From: Rhipidocladum racemiflorum
Taxonomy: Eukaryota; Streptophyta; Magnoliopsida; Poales; Poaceae
Direction: 5' to 3'
DNA length: 64,000 nt
Assembly (NCBI GenBank): GCA_036346355.1
Contig: CM070576.1
Location: 12,073,558-12,137,557, forward strand
Under the pieces are notes generated by a model. That model was not told the DNA's origin. It saw only the letters and a list, made by a program, of their open reading frames with translations, and did not search any database. Below, one piece after another: positions 10,020 to 22,215 of the stretch (positions are counted from its first letter, which is position 1; each line of letters starts with the position of its first letter). The position numbers and the translations under genes are program-made.

Positions 10020-10903
10020 TGCCTGGTTTGCCTCCGTGAGAAGCGTGGAGTTTCGTATTGACCTTGTTCCGGTACTCGGCCTATTTCTATCGCTCCATAC
10101 CGCTTGGCTCGTCCTTTTCAAGACGAGTTGAAAAGCGATTGGAGGATTTGTTGGCCAAGGGTTTTATTCGGCGCGATGTGTCGCCATGGGAGCACCAGTC
10201 CTTTTTGTTTCAAAGAAGGATGGTAGTTGGCGCATGTGCATCGACTATCGTGCTCTCAATCGGTGTGATCAAGAACAAGTATCCGTTGCCCGCATTGAGG
10301 ATCTATTTGACCAATCAAGGGAGCAAAGGTGTTCTCCAAGATTGATCTTGATGCAGTTATAATCAGATTCGTGTGAGGGAACAAGATATTGAGAAGACTG
10401 CTTTCTCCACTAGGTATGGGCACTATGAATTTAAAGTTATGTCTTTTGGACTAACTAATGCCCCTGCTGTTTTTATGGAGGCGATGAACAGTATGTTACA
10501 CCATTATCTTGATGAGTTTGTGGTAGTGTTCATCGATGACATTCTGATTTACTCTAAATCAGAAGAAGAACATGAGCAGCATTTGAGGCTTGTACTGAGT
10601 ACATTGAGAGAGCATCACTTCTTTGCTAAGTTGAAGAAATGCGAGTTCTGGATTTCAGAGGTGGGTTTTCTTGGCCACATCATCAATCCAGATGGCATAT
10701 CAGTAGATCCTAGCAAAGTCTCAGCAATTCTGGATTGGAAGAGACCTTCCAACGTTAAAGAGGTGCGAAGTTTCCTTGGGTTGGCTGGCTATTATCGGCG
10801 CTTTGTGCAGGATTTCTCCATCATTGCTAAGCCGCTTTCACGGTTGACTCAAAAGGAGATGAAATTTCAGGATCAGATTGTGGCGCAGCTTTACGCACTT
10901 TGA
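10020..10903 (+). pseudogene. Element A reverse transcriptase (frameshifted)
   Basis: RT blocks are visible in order: [13 protein letters not shown] (about 10130-10165), NKYPLPALR (about 10275), [21 protein letters not shown] (from 10395), and the catalytic box [12 protein letters not shown] (about 10520-10555, FIDD instead of the more common YVDD). Then [16 protein letters not shown] and the thumb region [11 protein letters not shown]. The second half (10373-10903) is one open frame. The first half carries several frameshifts, including loss of the fingers motif context near 10240-10340. Confidence 0.88.
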
Positions 10904-11330
10904 AGGAGAAGTTAGTGACTGCTCCTGTTCTTACCCTTCCCGAGCCCGGGAGGCGTTTCACTGTCTATTCTGACGCTTCTCGTCTGGGATTGGGTTGTGT
11001 GCTCATGCAAGAAGGCAAAGTGATTGCTTATGCGTCGAGACAGTTGAAAAAGCATGAGCAGAATTACCCCACTCATGATCTTGAGTTAGCCATTGTTGTG
11101 TTTGCATTGAAAATATGGAGGCATTACTCAGTATGGTGAGTCTTGTGACATTTTCACTGATCACAAGAGTCTCAAGTACATCTTTACTCGTAAAGATTTG
11201 AACTTGAGACAGAGGAGATGGCTAGAATTGATAAAGATTATGATCTCACAATCCAAGTATCATCCGGAAAGGCAAATGTGGTGGCCGACGCTCGATCGCA
11301 AGACAATGCCCCTGTTGTGGATTGTCTTGT
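10900..11330 (+). pseudogene. Element A RNase H (frameshifted)
   Basis: The frame 10900-11139 contains [18 protein letters not shown] and [21 protein letters not shown], the first catalytic Asp and the Glu region of gypsy RNase H. A small indel near 11130 then shifts the frame. The next block ([22 protein letters not shown]) continues to about 11300. The intact enzyme degrades the RNA strand of the RNA:DNA hybrid. Confidence 0.85.
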
Positions 11331-11439
11331 TGCTGATTTTGAGCGTTTGGGAGTCTCCCTCTTGCTTTTGCGGGGGACCGTGCAAGCTGAAACTCAATTG
11401 ATTCTTGAGTCACGATCCCCGGCGTGTCAGCGGAGTCAC

Positions 11440-12845
11440 GGCTGACATGATCGGTTGCTCCAGGTGTGGAAACGCCTTGAGGATGGCAAGTCCGGAGACT
11501 TTGCCGTTGATGATGTGGGAGCTTTGAGGTTTCGTGGTCGTTTGTGCGTGCCTCGAAATGCCAAGTGAGAGAGGATATTACGAAAGAGGCTCATCGCACC
11601 CCGTACACGGTCCATCCTGGGGAGACCAAGATGTACAGGGACTTGAAGAAGAACTTCTGGTGGAAAAGGATGAGAATGGATATTGCCAAGTATGTGGCGT
11701 CTTGTGGGATCTGTCCGAAGATCAAAGTGAGCATAAAGCGTCCCGCCGTCTGTTGCGGTAGTTGGAGATCCCCGTGTGGCCATGGGATGACATCTCCATG
11801 GATTTTGTGGTTGGTTTACCTCGTTCTCCACGAGGGAAGGATGCTGTTTGGGTTGTGGTGGATCGTCTCAGCAAGTCCGCGCATTTCATTCCTATCCGCA
11901 CTACCAACTTAGCGAGCGAGTTGGCTCCCATCTATGTGCGGGAGATAGTGAGATCGCATGGTGTGCCCAAGACCATTATTTCTGATCGGGATGCTAAGTT
12001 TGTCTCCAAGTTCTGGGAGAGTTTGCGAGTGCTTTGGAGTGCAGCTTCGCCTCGACTGCCTTTCACCCTCAGACGGATGGGCGTCTGAGCGTACCATCCA
12101 GACTTTGGAGGACATGCTCAGGGCCTGTGTGTTGGCTTGGAAAGGTAGTTGGGAAGATCATTTGCCTCTTGCAGAGTTTGCTTATAATAACAGCTACCAT
12201 TCCAGCATCCGGGCTGCTCCTTATGAAGTACTTTATGGCCGGAAGTGCCGATCGCCACTTTGTTGGGATGCAGTGGAGAGAGAGCCGTTCTTGGTCCAGG
12301 CCGGGTGCAGCAGGCAGTGGATCGTGTGGCGAGGTGCGACAGAACCTTCGCCGCCAAGCAGAGCAGCGAAAAAGTTATGCTGATGTGAGAAGGCGGGATT
12401 TAGAGTTTGAGGTGGGTGACAGTGTGCTCTTGCGAGTGTCTCCTACCAAGGGTGTGGTACGCTTTGGTACCAAAGGGAAGCTTAGCCCAAGATATGTTGG
12501 GCCATTTCCTATTTTGGCTCGAGTCGGCAAGTTGGCTTACCGCTTGGAGCTACCGTATTCGATGCAAGGAGTTCACAATGTGTTTCATGTATCGATCTTG
12601 AGGAAGTACTTGCACGATCCGGGAGTTGGTGGTTCCGTTAGAACCACTAGCGGTTGATCGAGAACCTCACTTTTGAGTCCGACACTGTGAGAATCTGGAG
12701 AACTCAGGCGAGTCTTTGAAGAACAAGGCAGCTCAAATTTGTTAAAATTTTGTGGTTGCACCAGTCTGAGAGGGAAGCAACTTGGGAGCTGGAGTCTCGC
12801 ATGCGCGAGAAGTATCCCGAACTATTTACCTCAGGTATGGGTTGT
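11440..12845 (+). pseudogene. Element A integrase with chromodomain-like tail (frameshifted)
   Basis: A zinc-binding-like region (HPGETKMYRDLKKNFWWKRM, CGICPK) lies at about 11605-11725. Core blocks are [10 protein letters not shown] (first Asp), [14 protein letters not shown] (second Asp) and QTDG..., with the Glu-containing segment disrupted near 12075-12110. The GPY/F-like region (PRYVGPF..., VFHVSILRKYL) is at 12490-12615. A chromodomain-like end resembling ETTWELESRMREKYPELF is readable near 12770-12830 in a shifted frame. In chromoviruses this tail targets insertion to particular chromatin. Several indels break the protein. Confidence 0.82.
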
Positions 12846-12913
12846 GATACCTAGCTACCTTCTGTTTTGCTGGTTGCATAGTGGTGTGTCTTGGATTCGA
12901 GGCCGAATCCTGT

Positions 12914-12928
12914 TGAAGGGGGGTAGAA
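12914..12928 (+). promoter_or_regulatory. Element A polypurine tract
   Basis: GAAGGGGGGTAGAA immediately precedes the 3' LTR. It primes plus-strand DNA synthesis in this element class. Confidence 0.85.
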
Positions 12929-15392
12929 TGTGACACCACGAAATGTCGGGATTTGAAATTGTGATGATAAAATATGATAAGACGTCGTAACTGAGATAAT
13001 ATGTGAACTTTTACATTTAGAGCCCTGAGTTATCATGTTTTAGCGCGTTTCGGCCTGTTTTCGTGTTTCCGGGCCTCTCCGGGACGTTTTGGGCCTTGAG
13101 GGACTTAAGTGGGCCGGAGGAGGGAATTGTTTGGGCCCATGTGTGGGTGAGGAGGGCAGCAAAACCTGCTTACCTAGCCCTCCCCACCCTGTGCGCCGCC
13201 CCTCTTGCCCCCACTTCTTCCTCTCCTTCCAATCTAACTCCTCCACCTCCACCTCTCCTCTCCCTTCCCAAACGCCTCCTCCCCTAGGTGCTGCTGCCCC
13301 TCCCTTCTCCTCCCTTGTGGGCGCACCCCAAGGTCTCTTCCTCGCTGCCAAGGTGCTGTCCAAGCTGTTGGGAGGAGTTGCAACGAGGAGGATTGGTGGA
13401 AACGGCGCGTGGAAGGAAATCGGGGAAGATCGCGAAGATTCGGCCGTCGATTTGTGATTCTCCAAGAAGGTAATGGGGGAATCTTTTGGGGTAGACCTCT
13501 TGCTGCTGTAGAGGGTGAATACCATGTTTTTAGATCAAGGGTTGTGCTGCCATGGGGTAGAATCTATGAAATCTAGAGTTGTATTCACGTTCTGGTTCGG
13601 GCAGATTGGGAACCCGAGCTAGGTCAGGCGTTTTCGCAAATTTAGAATTTGAATATGACCGTACGGACTTCTATGAAGTTATAGATAATTTCATTATCTT
13701 TCCGTACATATAAAGAAATTGAAATTCCGCCCAGCCGTTAGGAAGTTATGGCTGTTTTACCGAGCGCTGTCAAATCTGTGACGAGATTGAGACAGTTCGT
13801 GTTCAACGTTAGATTAAACAACCTTAAAGTCCGAATCAGTCTTTCCCTATAACTAGAAAAAGTTTGGAAATTTCCTAAGCTACGCGAGGGTGTACTCGTT
13901 TATTCAATTTGGAGTTCTAGAACTCAAGTTATGATTTTTCGAAGCCGCTGTCCAGAACGGGGCAAAATCTGTGATTTCGGGGTTTTGGAGTATATAGCGT
14001 ATTAGGTGTAGTGGGTACTGTTTTGAGGAGTCGAATTAAGTGTGTAGCACATGTTTGCAGGTGGTGTGCCTCCGGGAGTGCCCTCGACCTCTCGTCACTC
14101 CGTTGCCCGCGGTTGAAGGCAAGTGTTTTGCGTGGGTTTTATGTTATACGTGCTGCTAGAATTGATTGATGGTACTTGGAATAGTTAACATGTTGTCTTG
14201 CCATGCCATGGATCACATGTTATAATGGATAGGATGTCATTAGGCCATGATTGAAATAATGTCGATGATATGGGGTCCTCATGCTATGATTAAAATGCTT
14301 GTCGTTGATAAAGGATTCATGCCATGTCTTTGAAAGGTTACCGTTGATTGTTGATCACGGTCTTACATGTTGAGAGGCCATATGTTAATATGCAATATTC
14401 TATTTATGAATACGTTACTGTCCATTTTGCATGCATGGCATATTTTCATGGCTGGCCGGTGAGTTAAGTCATAACTATTCCGGTAGGGGCGGTGAGAACC
14501 GTTATGACTAGTCCGGGGCCATTCGTTTGAGTAAGTCCTACCTCGTGATTCCATCACCGAGGTGACTGGAAGCAGTGATAGGCACCCTCCATCTTCGGGA
14601 TGGAAGGGGAAAAGGGTGCATGCCGACGGGTGTGCACTCAACCATACCGGTATGAGTATTCCAGGAGACATGTGCATTGCATTGCATGAATGAGATACAA
14701 AAATGAAGTGGTTTATGAGATGATGAGGATGGTACTCATGAGATGTTCATGAGATGTTTATCATGTTGTTTTAAAAGTTGAATATAATGTTAAATATGAT
14801 GAGTTGTGATAATACCGTGGAGACTGGAATGATGGTTTGTTGTCTTGATCCCTGTTGAACCTTTTCAATACACTTTGCTGAGTTATGAACTCACGCTTGT
14901 GTTTTTGTGTTGTTTGTTTTCTTTAGGTACCATGAAATCGTGGCGCGGAAAGGGAACTAGCTACACTCCTCCACGTAGTATCATAATTTAGCTAATTCAC
15001 TTGTTATGGAGACACGGCATTAAGTCTACAATAATCTTTGGTGTAGGGTCTTATTATTTGGTTGTTTTCCCTCATGTGTATCATGTGGGATTGAGAAGTG
15101 AATGGTTTCTTCATATTAGACTTAGTGATGCTTATTCTATTGCCAGCGATACTTATTGAAATCATAGATGATGAGTAGCTATTGTTATCACTGCTTATCG
15201 ATACCTTGGTTGTCTTACTTCTTGATATATTGTTATGTCGTTAATTTTCCTGCATAAGCAAAGGAGATGCTGTCAAAATTCTCAATTGTTCTAATTGAGT
15301 GCTTGCTGAAATTTATCTTAAATTATGGTGTTATTCGTGTTATGGACGTTGTTTGGTGACATTCTGGGCTTAGTAGAAGCTTGGGTGTTACA
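12929..15392 (+). repeat. Element A 3' LTR
   Basis: 2464 bp, near-identical to the 5' LTR. By-eye differences are concentrated in the first 550 bp (about 18-20 substitutions and small indels). The remaining 1.9 kb has only about a dozen. Mini-exon copy at 14061-14116; hairpin module at about 14460-14665. Confidence 0.93.
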
Positions 15393-15695
15393 GGCGCGGC
15401 AGCGGGGAGCCGGGGGGCCGAGGCCAAGCACCGGTGCCTGCAGCGTTCGGCCACTATTTTAGGCTTAATGGTGAACAATAACCCTTTCTTTTTTGCAACA
15501 GTAGATTAGATCGAACTGATAATATGTAATTAGCAAAAACAATCTACAGGATTTCATTACTGTTCACACGCGATCACTTACGTAGGGCTCGCTTTAGCAT
15601 AAATCGCGTGTCGTAGGAAGAGTTTCATGCCGTGTAGATTGACGCAAGTAGATAATGTAGTCTGATCATCCATGCATAGAACGATCGTGCTGATA
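15393..15695. other. Continuation of the sequence split by element A
   Basis: It begins with the target duplication GGCGC and a GC-rich stretch, then AT-rich sequence. I see no coding exon. It could be the first intron of the leader at 4960-5308, but this is not established. Confidence 0.35.
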
Positions 15696-15965
15696 ATGTG
15701 TTATGAAACATAGTTGTTCTCCTGCACCAATCAATAGCATAGTCACCGAAACACACGAACAAAGTAGAAGTGCAAGTAGAAGTGCACAATGTAGGGGGCA
15801 AAGTTCTGTCTTTATTAGATTGACTTTTCTGTACAAGGCAATGCCTAATATATAGTAGAAAAACCCTTAGAGATGAAATCGGATTCACCCATTAATGGAT
15901 AGAGTTATTCCATACTGGAACATGGATTCTACACATATCATAACACTATAAACGTATCTTCTAAT
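15696..15965 (-). repeat. Possible Ty1/copia-type LTR fragment
   Basis: On the minus strand it has a TATATATTAG-like box (near 15855), an AATAAAG signal (near 15817), and, beyond its end, TTATCAGCACGA (15683-15695 region), which resembles the half-tRNA-Met primer site of some plant copia elements. Its 5' terminus would be cut by the LTR at 15966. No coding part is present. Confidence 0.3.
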
Positions 15966-16248
15966 TGTCGGGACCCGAACATGCAAATCCAGACCCTCTG
16001 TGTGTTCTGCACTAGTCAAGGATCACGCTAGTGCAGATAGTCTCAACATTGGTAAATATCACAATCATACTCGACGAAATAGTCAAGTACTTTATTTAGA
16101 ATACCAAACTGGTTGCTCAACCTTAAGGTCAAGTTACAAAAGTACGCCTCGCAGGGCGAAAACTTATTCAAAGAGATGACTGCAGCGGAAAAGTAAAGAG
16201 ACGCGTGGCGCCAACCAATATGCCACAGACAACTGACTGGATTTCCCC

Positions 16249-16307
16249 CTAAGTAGACGGCTCCTCCTGTAGTTCCTCCTCCAAAGCTGGCGTAGCCTCT
16301 TCTTCAA
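16249..16307 (-). CDS. LTR last mini-exon (C/E family copy)
   Basis: 59 nt after a CAG acceptor, with two leading bases then 18 codons and TAG. The peptide is acidic (starts EEEATPALEEE). Length and phase are identical to the copies at 20323-20381, 48673-48731 and 57913-57971, with differences mostly synonymous. Confidence 0.45.
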
Positions 16308-17484
16308 CTGTTGTTTTATTGTTGCAAGGGGTGAGTACTTGGTACTCAGCAAGTCATGCACAGAATGCAAACTAATATTCTACATGCATGGCTTATTACA
16401 AGGATAGGCTAACAGGTTCATTTGCAGTAAAGTAGCATGGTAAATACAGTAGTAGATTGCAAAGCAGTAAAAACAGTAATAAGACAGAGTACTTTCACAA
16501 TGATTGCACAAGTAAATCATTTCCCAATCCTTTGTCCAATTCATCATTCCAGACTCAAGTACTTTCCAAACCAAGTTATTCTCATGAAAGTCTAACCTTT
16601 GACTGTAATTCCCGAGAAATGTCCAATGCCGCGGACACGGCTATTCGAATGGATTTTACACTCTGCAGAGTTTATACACTTTACCCACACGATACAGTCA
16701 AACACCACAAAGGCGAGTGTCCGTAACAAAGCCTTTCCAATGCCTATCTGAAACCAGTACTACTTGCTGAGGATTCAACACTAGTGGGACTGGTTACCAC
16801 ATCCATGGCCCCCCTCTTGCGCCATGTGAGCCAACCCGTGCGAGGACTGGTTACCACTACCCGGGCCTGACACCACCACAATAGTACTAAAGCTTAGAAT
16901 CAATAAATTAATCAGCTAGGTCTGTCCCACTCCAGGCTTGTGGTTATACGAATGACTCGGTTCAAAGGCTTGCAAGGTTAAGTCCTTAATTGACTAGGGC
17001 AAGACTACCCAAAGAACCAAAACGACTTTCCCGATACCAATCCTGGCCCACCTGTTCAAACTTGCCACTTGCCCCAGTCTAAAGCATTTTGTCAAACCCC
17101 AATTGATTACCATGCACCACATGCCATCAACGTCATCATCAATACCACATGACACTTTTCCAAATAATGTTCTATATCTCGTTAAGTCATCATTGATATT
17201 TGATTATCCAAAATCACGTCAACTTCGTGGCAGGGTTAAGCATTATACTACAGTGGTCTAATTCCTATGTCGGTAATTTAATAATGTCCAACTAAATAAT
17301 CCACAACTAGGGTGACAAAGGGTTCATGGCAGACAATTATTTGTGTCAAGGTAGCATATAGCAAAATTGGCATTTAACTAATTCCCAGAAATAATTAAAG
17401 CATTTTCTAAATAAATTAGCATGCAATAAAATGAATAAAAATAATTTTTGAAAGTGGGAACAATATGATCAAAGCATAACTTGC

Positions 17485-17565
17485 CTTCAAAAAGTACTTG
17501 TTCTTGGTCTTGAGCTGGCTCCTGGGTCAAAACTTCACCTTCGAAGCCTTCGGGCACTTCGATGT
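17485..17565 (-). CDS. LTR mini-exon (C/E family copy)
   Basis: 81 nt between a GAGTAG acceptor-like end and a GCAAGT (GC-type) donor. Open in the same frame as the copy at 47401-47481; the peptide contains EVPEGFEGEVLTQ. Third-position changes predominate relative to that copy. Confidence 0.45.
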
Positions 17566-18568
17566 CTACTCATAACGGATAAATAAACATCAAATAAATA
17601 AAGCAAAGAAAAACTCATGTCCAAAAATTAAATAAAATTAATCATTAGGTAGAGCTAAATGTTATAAAAATTTAGAGATTGGAATCACCCAAATCGGAGT
17701 TAAAATGCAAAAGTTATAAGCGTTTGAAGTTTGAAAAATCAAATAAAAGAATAAACCGAATTAATTCATTTATTTTTCTATTGAAAAGTCCGATTATAAT
17801 GTCAGCGAGGGATTTGAATTTCCACCGAATTATTTTTCTAATGGAAAATAGAATTAGGACGTCAGCATTGCGTCGTTTGGTCCATGGACTCGGTCCACGG
17901 TTCGGTTTCGGTCCACCGTGGACCCGGTCCACGGGTGCACATGTCACTGACACGTGGGACCCACTCGGATGACGTCATGGCTGACATCATCGCGCTCGGC
18001 CGAACAGTACTGACACGCGGGCCCCACTGTGACGTCATCATGATGTAACGGATGACGTCATCGTGTGGTCGGGCCAGACGCTGGCACACGGGCCCATGCT
18101 GACGTCACCGCTGATGTCAGCGATGACCGGGCATGGCTCGCATTGATCACGTCGGTTCGGTTACTGGCCACGTGGCACAATCTAGGCCGTTGATTTGAAA
18201 ATCAACGGTCCAGATTGAATCTGGATCTCGCACGTTTGGGGTTAACGTGGTCGATCTGGACTGTTCGATATGGATCGGACGGCTAGGATCCGATCGAGTT
18301 TAGCCGCATCAAGGGCGACGTGGCGTGACCCGGGCAGCGACGCGTGGCACGCTATACGCCATTTGATCTCGATCAGATGGCTACGAATGCATCTAGCATG
18401 ACGTGGTTACAGTTACGTGGCTCAATCTCGTGCGTTGGATCTAGATCCAACTGTTAGGATCTATCCTATGTCATCTCGGTTAAAGGCTACGTGGCGCGAT
18501 CTAAACCGTTAGATCTAGATCTAACGGTCCATAACTGTCGGGACACGAATTTGCAAATCCAGACCCTC

Positions 18569-20065
18569 TGTGACACTACGGAATGGTGTGACATTATTTA
18601 ATGTGAATGATAAGGTCAAAAACTTTATGAAATATGGTATTGGAGGTTAAAACCATATGATAGGAGGCTTAATAGCGTTTCCGGGCCGTTTTCGGGGTTT
18701 TGGGCCTTTCCGGGGGAGTTTGGGCCTAAAGGAAAGGGTCGTGGGCTTTGGTGGGATGGAGTTTGAGTCCTAATAGGAGTAGGAGACCTGTTTGGGGGCC
18801 TCCCCCAGCCCTTTTAGGATGTACTCGTTTAATTGATTCGGAGTCCCAGAACTCAAGTTATGCCTTTTGCAAGGCTGCTATCCCGACGGGACAAAACCTC
18901 TGTTTTTAGGTTTTGCGAGTAATTGGCAATGTCGGGGTAGATGAGGGTTTGTGTACTATTTTGTGGACATGATTGTGAGTGTGTGATACCTATGTGCAGG
19001 TGGTGCGACCCCGGGAGTGCCTTCTACTTCCCGCCAATCCGTTGCCCGTGGTTGAGGCAAGTGTGTTGTAATGGATAGCGATTTGTAGGTTGCTTGTTGA
19101 GAATAGATGAGATTGACTACATGATATATGATCACTTGCCATGTTTTAATGATTGCCAAGGATATGATGAGCATGTTTATTATGTTATGATGCCATGTGT
19201 TAATGTACAAGTTAAATATGATGTTGGCATAATTGCATACATGGCATGTTACATGGCCCGGGCGGTGAGAAAGTCATAACTAGTCCTGAAGATCGGTGAG
19301 AAAGTTATGACTAATCCGGAGAGCCAATGAGTAAGTCCTACATCGTGATTCCATTCACCGTGGTGAACGGAAGCGAGGAGTAGGCACCCTCCATCTTCGG
19401 GATGGAAGGGGGGAGAGGGTGCACACCGACGGGTGTGTACTCAACCATACCGGTATGAGTTTCCAAGGAGACATGAGCATTGCATTGCATACATAATGAT
19501 GATGATAATGTTAAGTGTTCATGAATGAGATGATATACATGATGTGAGATTTTATTGCCATGTTATTGTTCTTGCTGTCCCTTGCAATATGCTTGCTGAG
19601 TTTCGAACTCACGCTTGTGTTTTCTTGTTGTTTTAGGTACCATGAGATCGGCATGCGGGGAAGGGAATTAGTCACACTCCCACACGTAGCTTCACTCTTT
19701 GATTTCACAAGTCATTCAATTAGTGTCGATAATAAATTGTGTGTGATGATCATTGCTTTAAGGCTTAGCTTTGCTAAATGAGAATCTTTTCGTTCGTTTG
19801 ACTCTTGAAGACATTATATGTTTGGAACTAGACTTACATTGTTGCTAAGTCGTTAATTATTACTGTTTTTAGTTGTCTCTCATATTCCATATATTGCTAT
19901 ACTGTTGTTGCTCCTTCAAATCATGTTAAAACAAAGGAGTTGCTGCCGAAATCTCGGGTTTTAGCATTTACTCCTTTGCTGTAATTTACCTTAATTCATG
20001 GTATTTAGGTGTTGTTTAGTTTATGTTTGGTAGCATTCAGGCATATTAGATGCCGGGGTGTTACA
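18569..20065 (+). mobile_element. Solo LTR of the A/D-related family (S19), internally deleted
   Basis: TGTGACACTACGG...GTGTTACA flanked by a perfect CCCTC duplication (18564-18568, 20066-20070). It is most similar to the solo LTR at 40253-42420 but lacks about 680 bp (junction near 18826), including the polypyrimidine leader. Mini-exon at 19000-19055, hairpin module at 19260-19470, TGAGTTTCGAACTCA hairpin at 19597-19611. Confidence 0.92.
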
Positions 20066-20322
20066 CCCTCTGTGTATTCAGCACTAGTCTAGGATCACGC
20101 TAGTGCACACAATCTCAACATCGGTACATATCACAATCATACTCAGCGAATTAATAACGTACTTTGATTAATTAACCAAACTGGTTGCTCGACCTTATGG
20201 TCAAGTTACAAAGATACGCCTCGCAGGGCGAAGACTTATTAAAAGAGATAACAGTAGCGGAAAAATAAGATAACTCCATGGTACCATCTAGTATACCACA
20301 GGCAACTGACTGGGCTTACTCC

Positions 20323-20381
20323 CTAAGTAGACAGCTCCTCCTGAAATTCTTCCTCCAAAGCTGGCGTCGCTTCTTCTTCAA
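20323..20381 (-). CDS. LTR last mini-exon (element C copy)
   Basis: 59 nt, same frame, length and stop as the E copies; peptide starts EEEATPALEEEF. Acceptor CAG at 20382-20384. Confidence 0.45.
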
Positions 20382-21576
20382 CTGATGTTTGTATTGTGGC
20401 AAGGGTGAGTACTTGGTACTCAGCAAGTCATGCACAGAATGCAAGCTAATATTCTATATGCATGGCTTATCACAAAGGATAGGCTAACAGGTTCATTTGC
20501 AGTACAAGAGCAATCGTAAATACAGTAATAAATTGCAAAGCAGTAAACAATAATAAATACAGTACTTTCACAATGATTTCACAAGTAAAGCATTTTCCAA
20601 CCCTATGTCCAATTCACCACTCCAAACCCAAGCATTTCCCAAAGCCAAGTTATTTTCATGAAAGACTAACCCTTGACTGTAATTCCCGAGCAGTGTCCAA
20701 TACCGTGGACTCGGCTATTCAAATAGGTTGTACACTCTGCAAAGGTTATGCACTTTACCCACAAGATACAGTCAAATACCACAAAGGTGAGTGTTCGTAA
20801 CAAAGTCTTTCGAAAGCCTCAAACTACACAAGTGGACCTCCCTGGTTGTTGCACACTAGCCCTTCCCTTAGCAAAGGCGAAGTCTAGGCCAACCAACCGT
20901 TAGATGGATACCTAGCCATCGCCCCGGTACACTCCCCCGTACAACTCCACAAAAGGTGTAGTTGACACCCCGAGGTTCCACAAGCAAGTTATTATCAACT
21001 TATTCAACTAGGTCCGTCCCATTACTGACATGTCATTGCACGTTTGACTCAGTTCAAAGGCTTGCAAGGTTAAGTCCTTAGGGTGACCAAGGCAAGTCTG
21101 CCGAAGAACCAAAACGATATTCCCGGTGCCACTCATGGCCCACCAGATTATCCTTGCCACTTGCCCCGGTCTAAATCTATTTATCAAACCCCAAGTTGAT
21201 TACCATGCACCACGTGCCATCAACATCATTATCAACAACACATGACACTTCTCCAAAACAGGTTCAATATCTCGTTAAGTCGTCATTTGCATTTAATTAT
21301 CCAAGATCATGTCATGACTACGTGGCGGGTCTAAGCATTATACTACAACGATCTAAATACGCATGTTGGCGATTTAATAATGTCCAACTATCTAAACCAG
21401 ACTAGGGTGACAAGGGGTCATGGCACACAATTATTTATGTCAAGGTGGAATACAGCAAATTGGCATTTAACTAATTTCCAGAATTAATAAAAGCATTTTC
21501 TAATTAAATTAGCATGCAATAATTTAAATCAAAATAATTTCCAAAGTGGGAACAATATGGTCAAAGTATAACTGGC

Positions 21577-21657
21577 CTTCAAAAAGTACTTGTTCTTGGT
21601 CTTGAGCTAGCTCCTAGGTCAAAACTTCACCTTCGAAGCCTTCGGGTACTTCAACGT
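21577..21657 (-). pseudogene. LTR mini-exon (element C copy, one amber stop)
   Basis: 81 nt with no indel relative to the E copy. One codon that is CAG in E (47401-47481) and in the copy at 17485-17565 is TAG here, and the donor has changed from GCAAGT to GCCAGT. The other differences are mostly synonymous. Confidence 0.45.
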
Positions 21658-21884
21658 CTACTCGTAACGTCTACAAATAGCAATAAATAATTAAATAGTA
21701 GACAAAATTGTCCAAAAATTCAAATAAAATTTATAAACAGAAAGAGCACAATTTTAGAAATTTTTAGAAATTTGAATTATCCAAATAGGAGTTAAAACGC
21801 AAAAGTTATAAGCGTTCGAAGTTTGAAAAATCAAATAAAAGAATAAACCGAATTAATTCATTTATTTTTCTTTTGAAAAATCCG

Positions 21885-22215
21885 ATTATGACGTCAGCTG
21901 ACGTCACCGAGGGATTTGAATTTTCCACCGAATTATTTTTCTGTTGACAAATCGAATTATGACGTCATATTTGCGACATCCGGTCCATGGACTCGGTCAA
22001 CGGTTAGATTTCGGTCCACCGTGGACCCAGTCCACGGGTGCACATGTCACTGACACGTGGGACCCACTCGGATGACGTCATCGCGCTCGGCCCAATAGCC
22101 CTGACAGCTAGACCCCACCGTGACGTCATCATGACGTCACAGCTGATGTCATGGTGCGGCTTGGCCAGACGCTGACACGTGGGCCCATGCTGACGTCACG
22201 CGTGACGTCAACGAC
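21885..22215. promoter_or_regulatory. TGACGTCA-rich segment in the element C LTR
   Basis: At least seven TGACGTCA or near-identical palindromes (for example around 21889, 21898, 21960, 22073, 22122, 22131 and 22190). This is the core bound by plant TGA/bZIP factors. The same cluster is at 17950-18110 and 46745-46883. Confidence 0.6.

Larger units (their letters stand above)
5309..15392 (+). mobile_element. Element A: Ty3/gypsy chromovirus-type LTR retrotransposon
   Basis: Complete element with a perfect 5-bp target duplication GGCGC (5304-5308 and 15393-15397). LTRs are 5309-7778 and 12929-15392, both TGTGACACC...TGTTACA. The internal order is primer site, gag, protease, RT, RNase H, integrase, a chromodomain-like tail, and polypurine tract, which is Ty3/gypsy order with a chromovirus-style end. 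The LTRs are about 98-99 percent identical by eye, but the coding region is broken in many frames. Confidence 0.93.
15966..18535 (-). mobile_element. Partial minus-strand LTR of the C/E chromovirus family
   Basis: It begins TGTCGGGACCCGAA, the reverse complement of the E LTR end, and follows the E LTR backwards: final mini-exon (16249-16307), mini-exon (17485-17565), TGACGTCA cluster (17950-18110) and paired GATC palindromes. It stops at 18535, about 1 kb short of the LTR start, where the next LTR of the same family begins. Probably element C inserted into this older LTR, with the missing part lost with the right end of C. Confidence 0.8.

Noticed and set aside
15625..15888. 87-codon minus-strand frame as a gene
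   Set aside because: It lies in LTR-like sequence with TATA and AATAAA signals and shows no domain.
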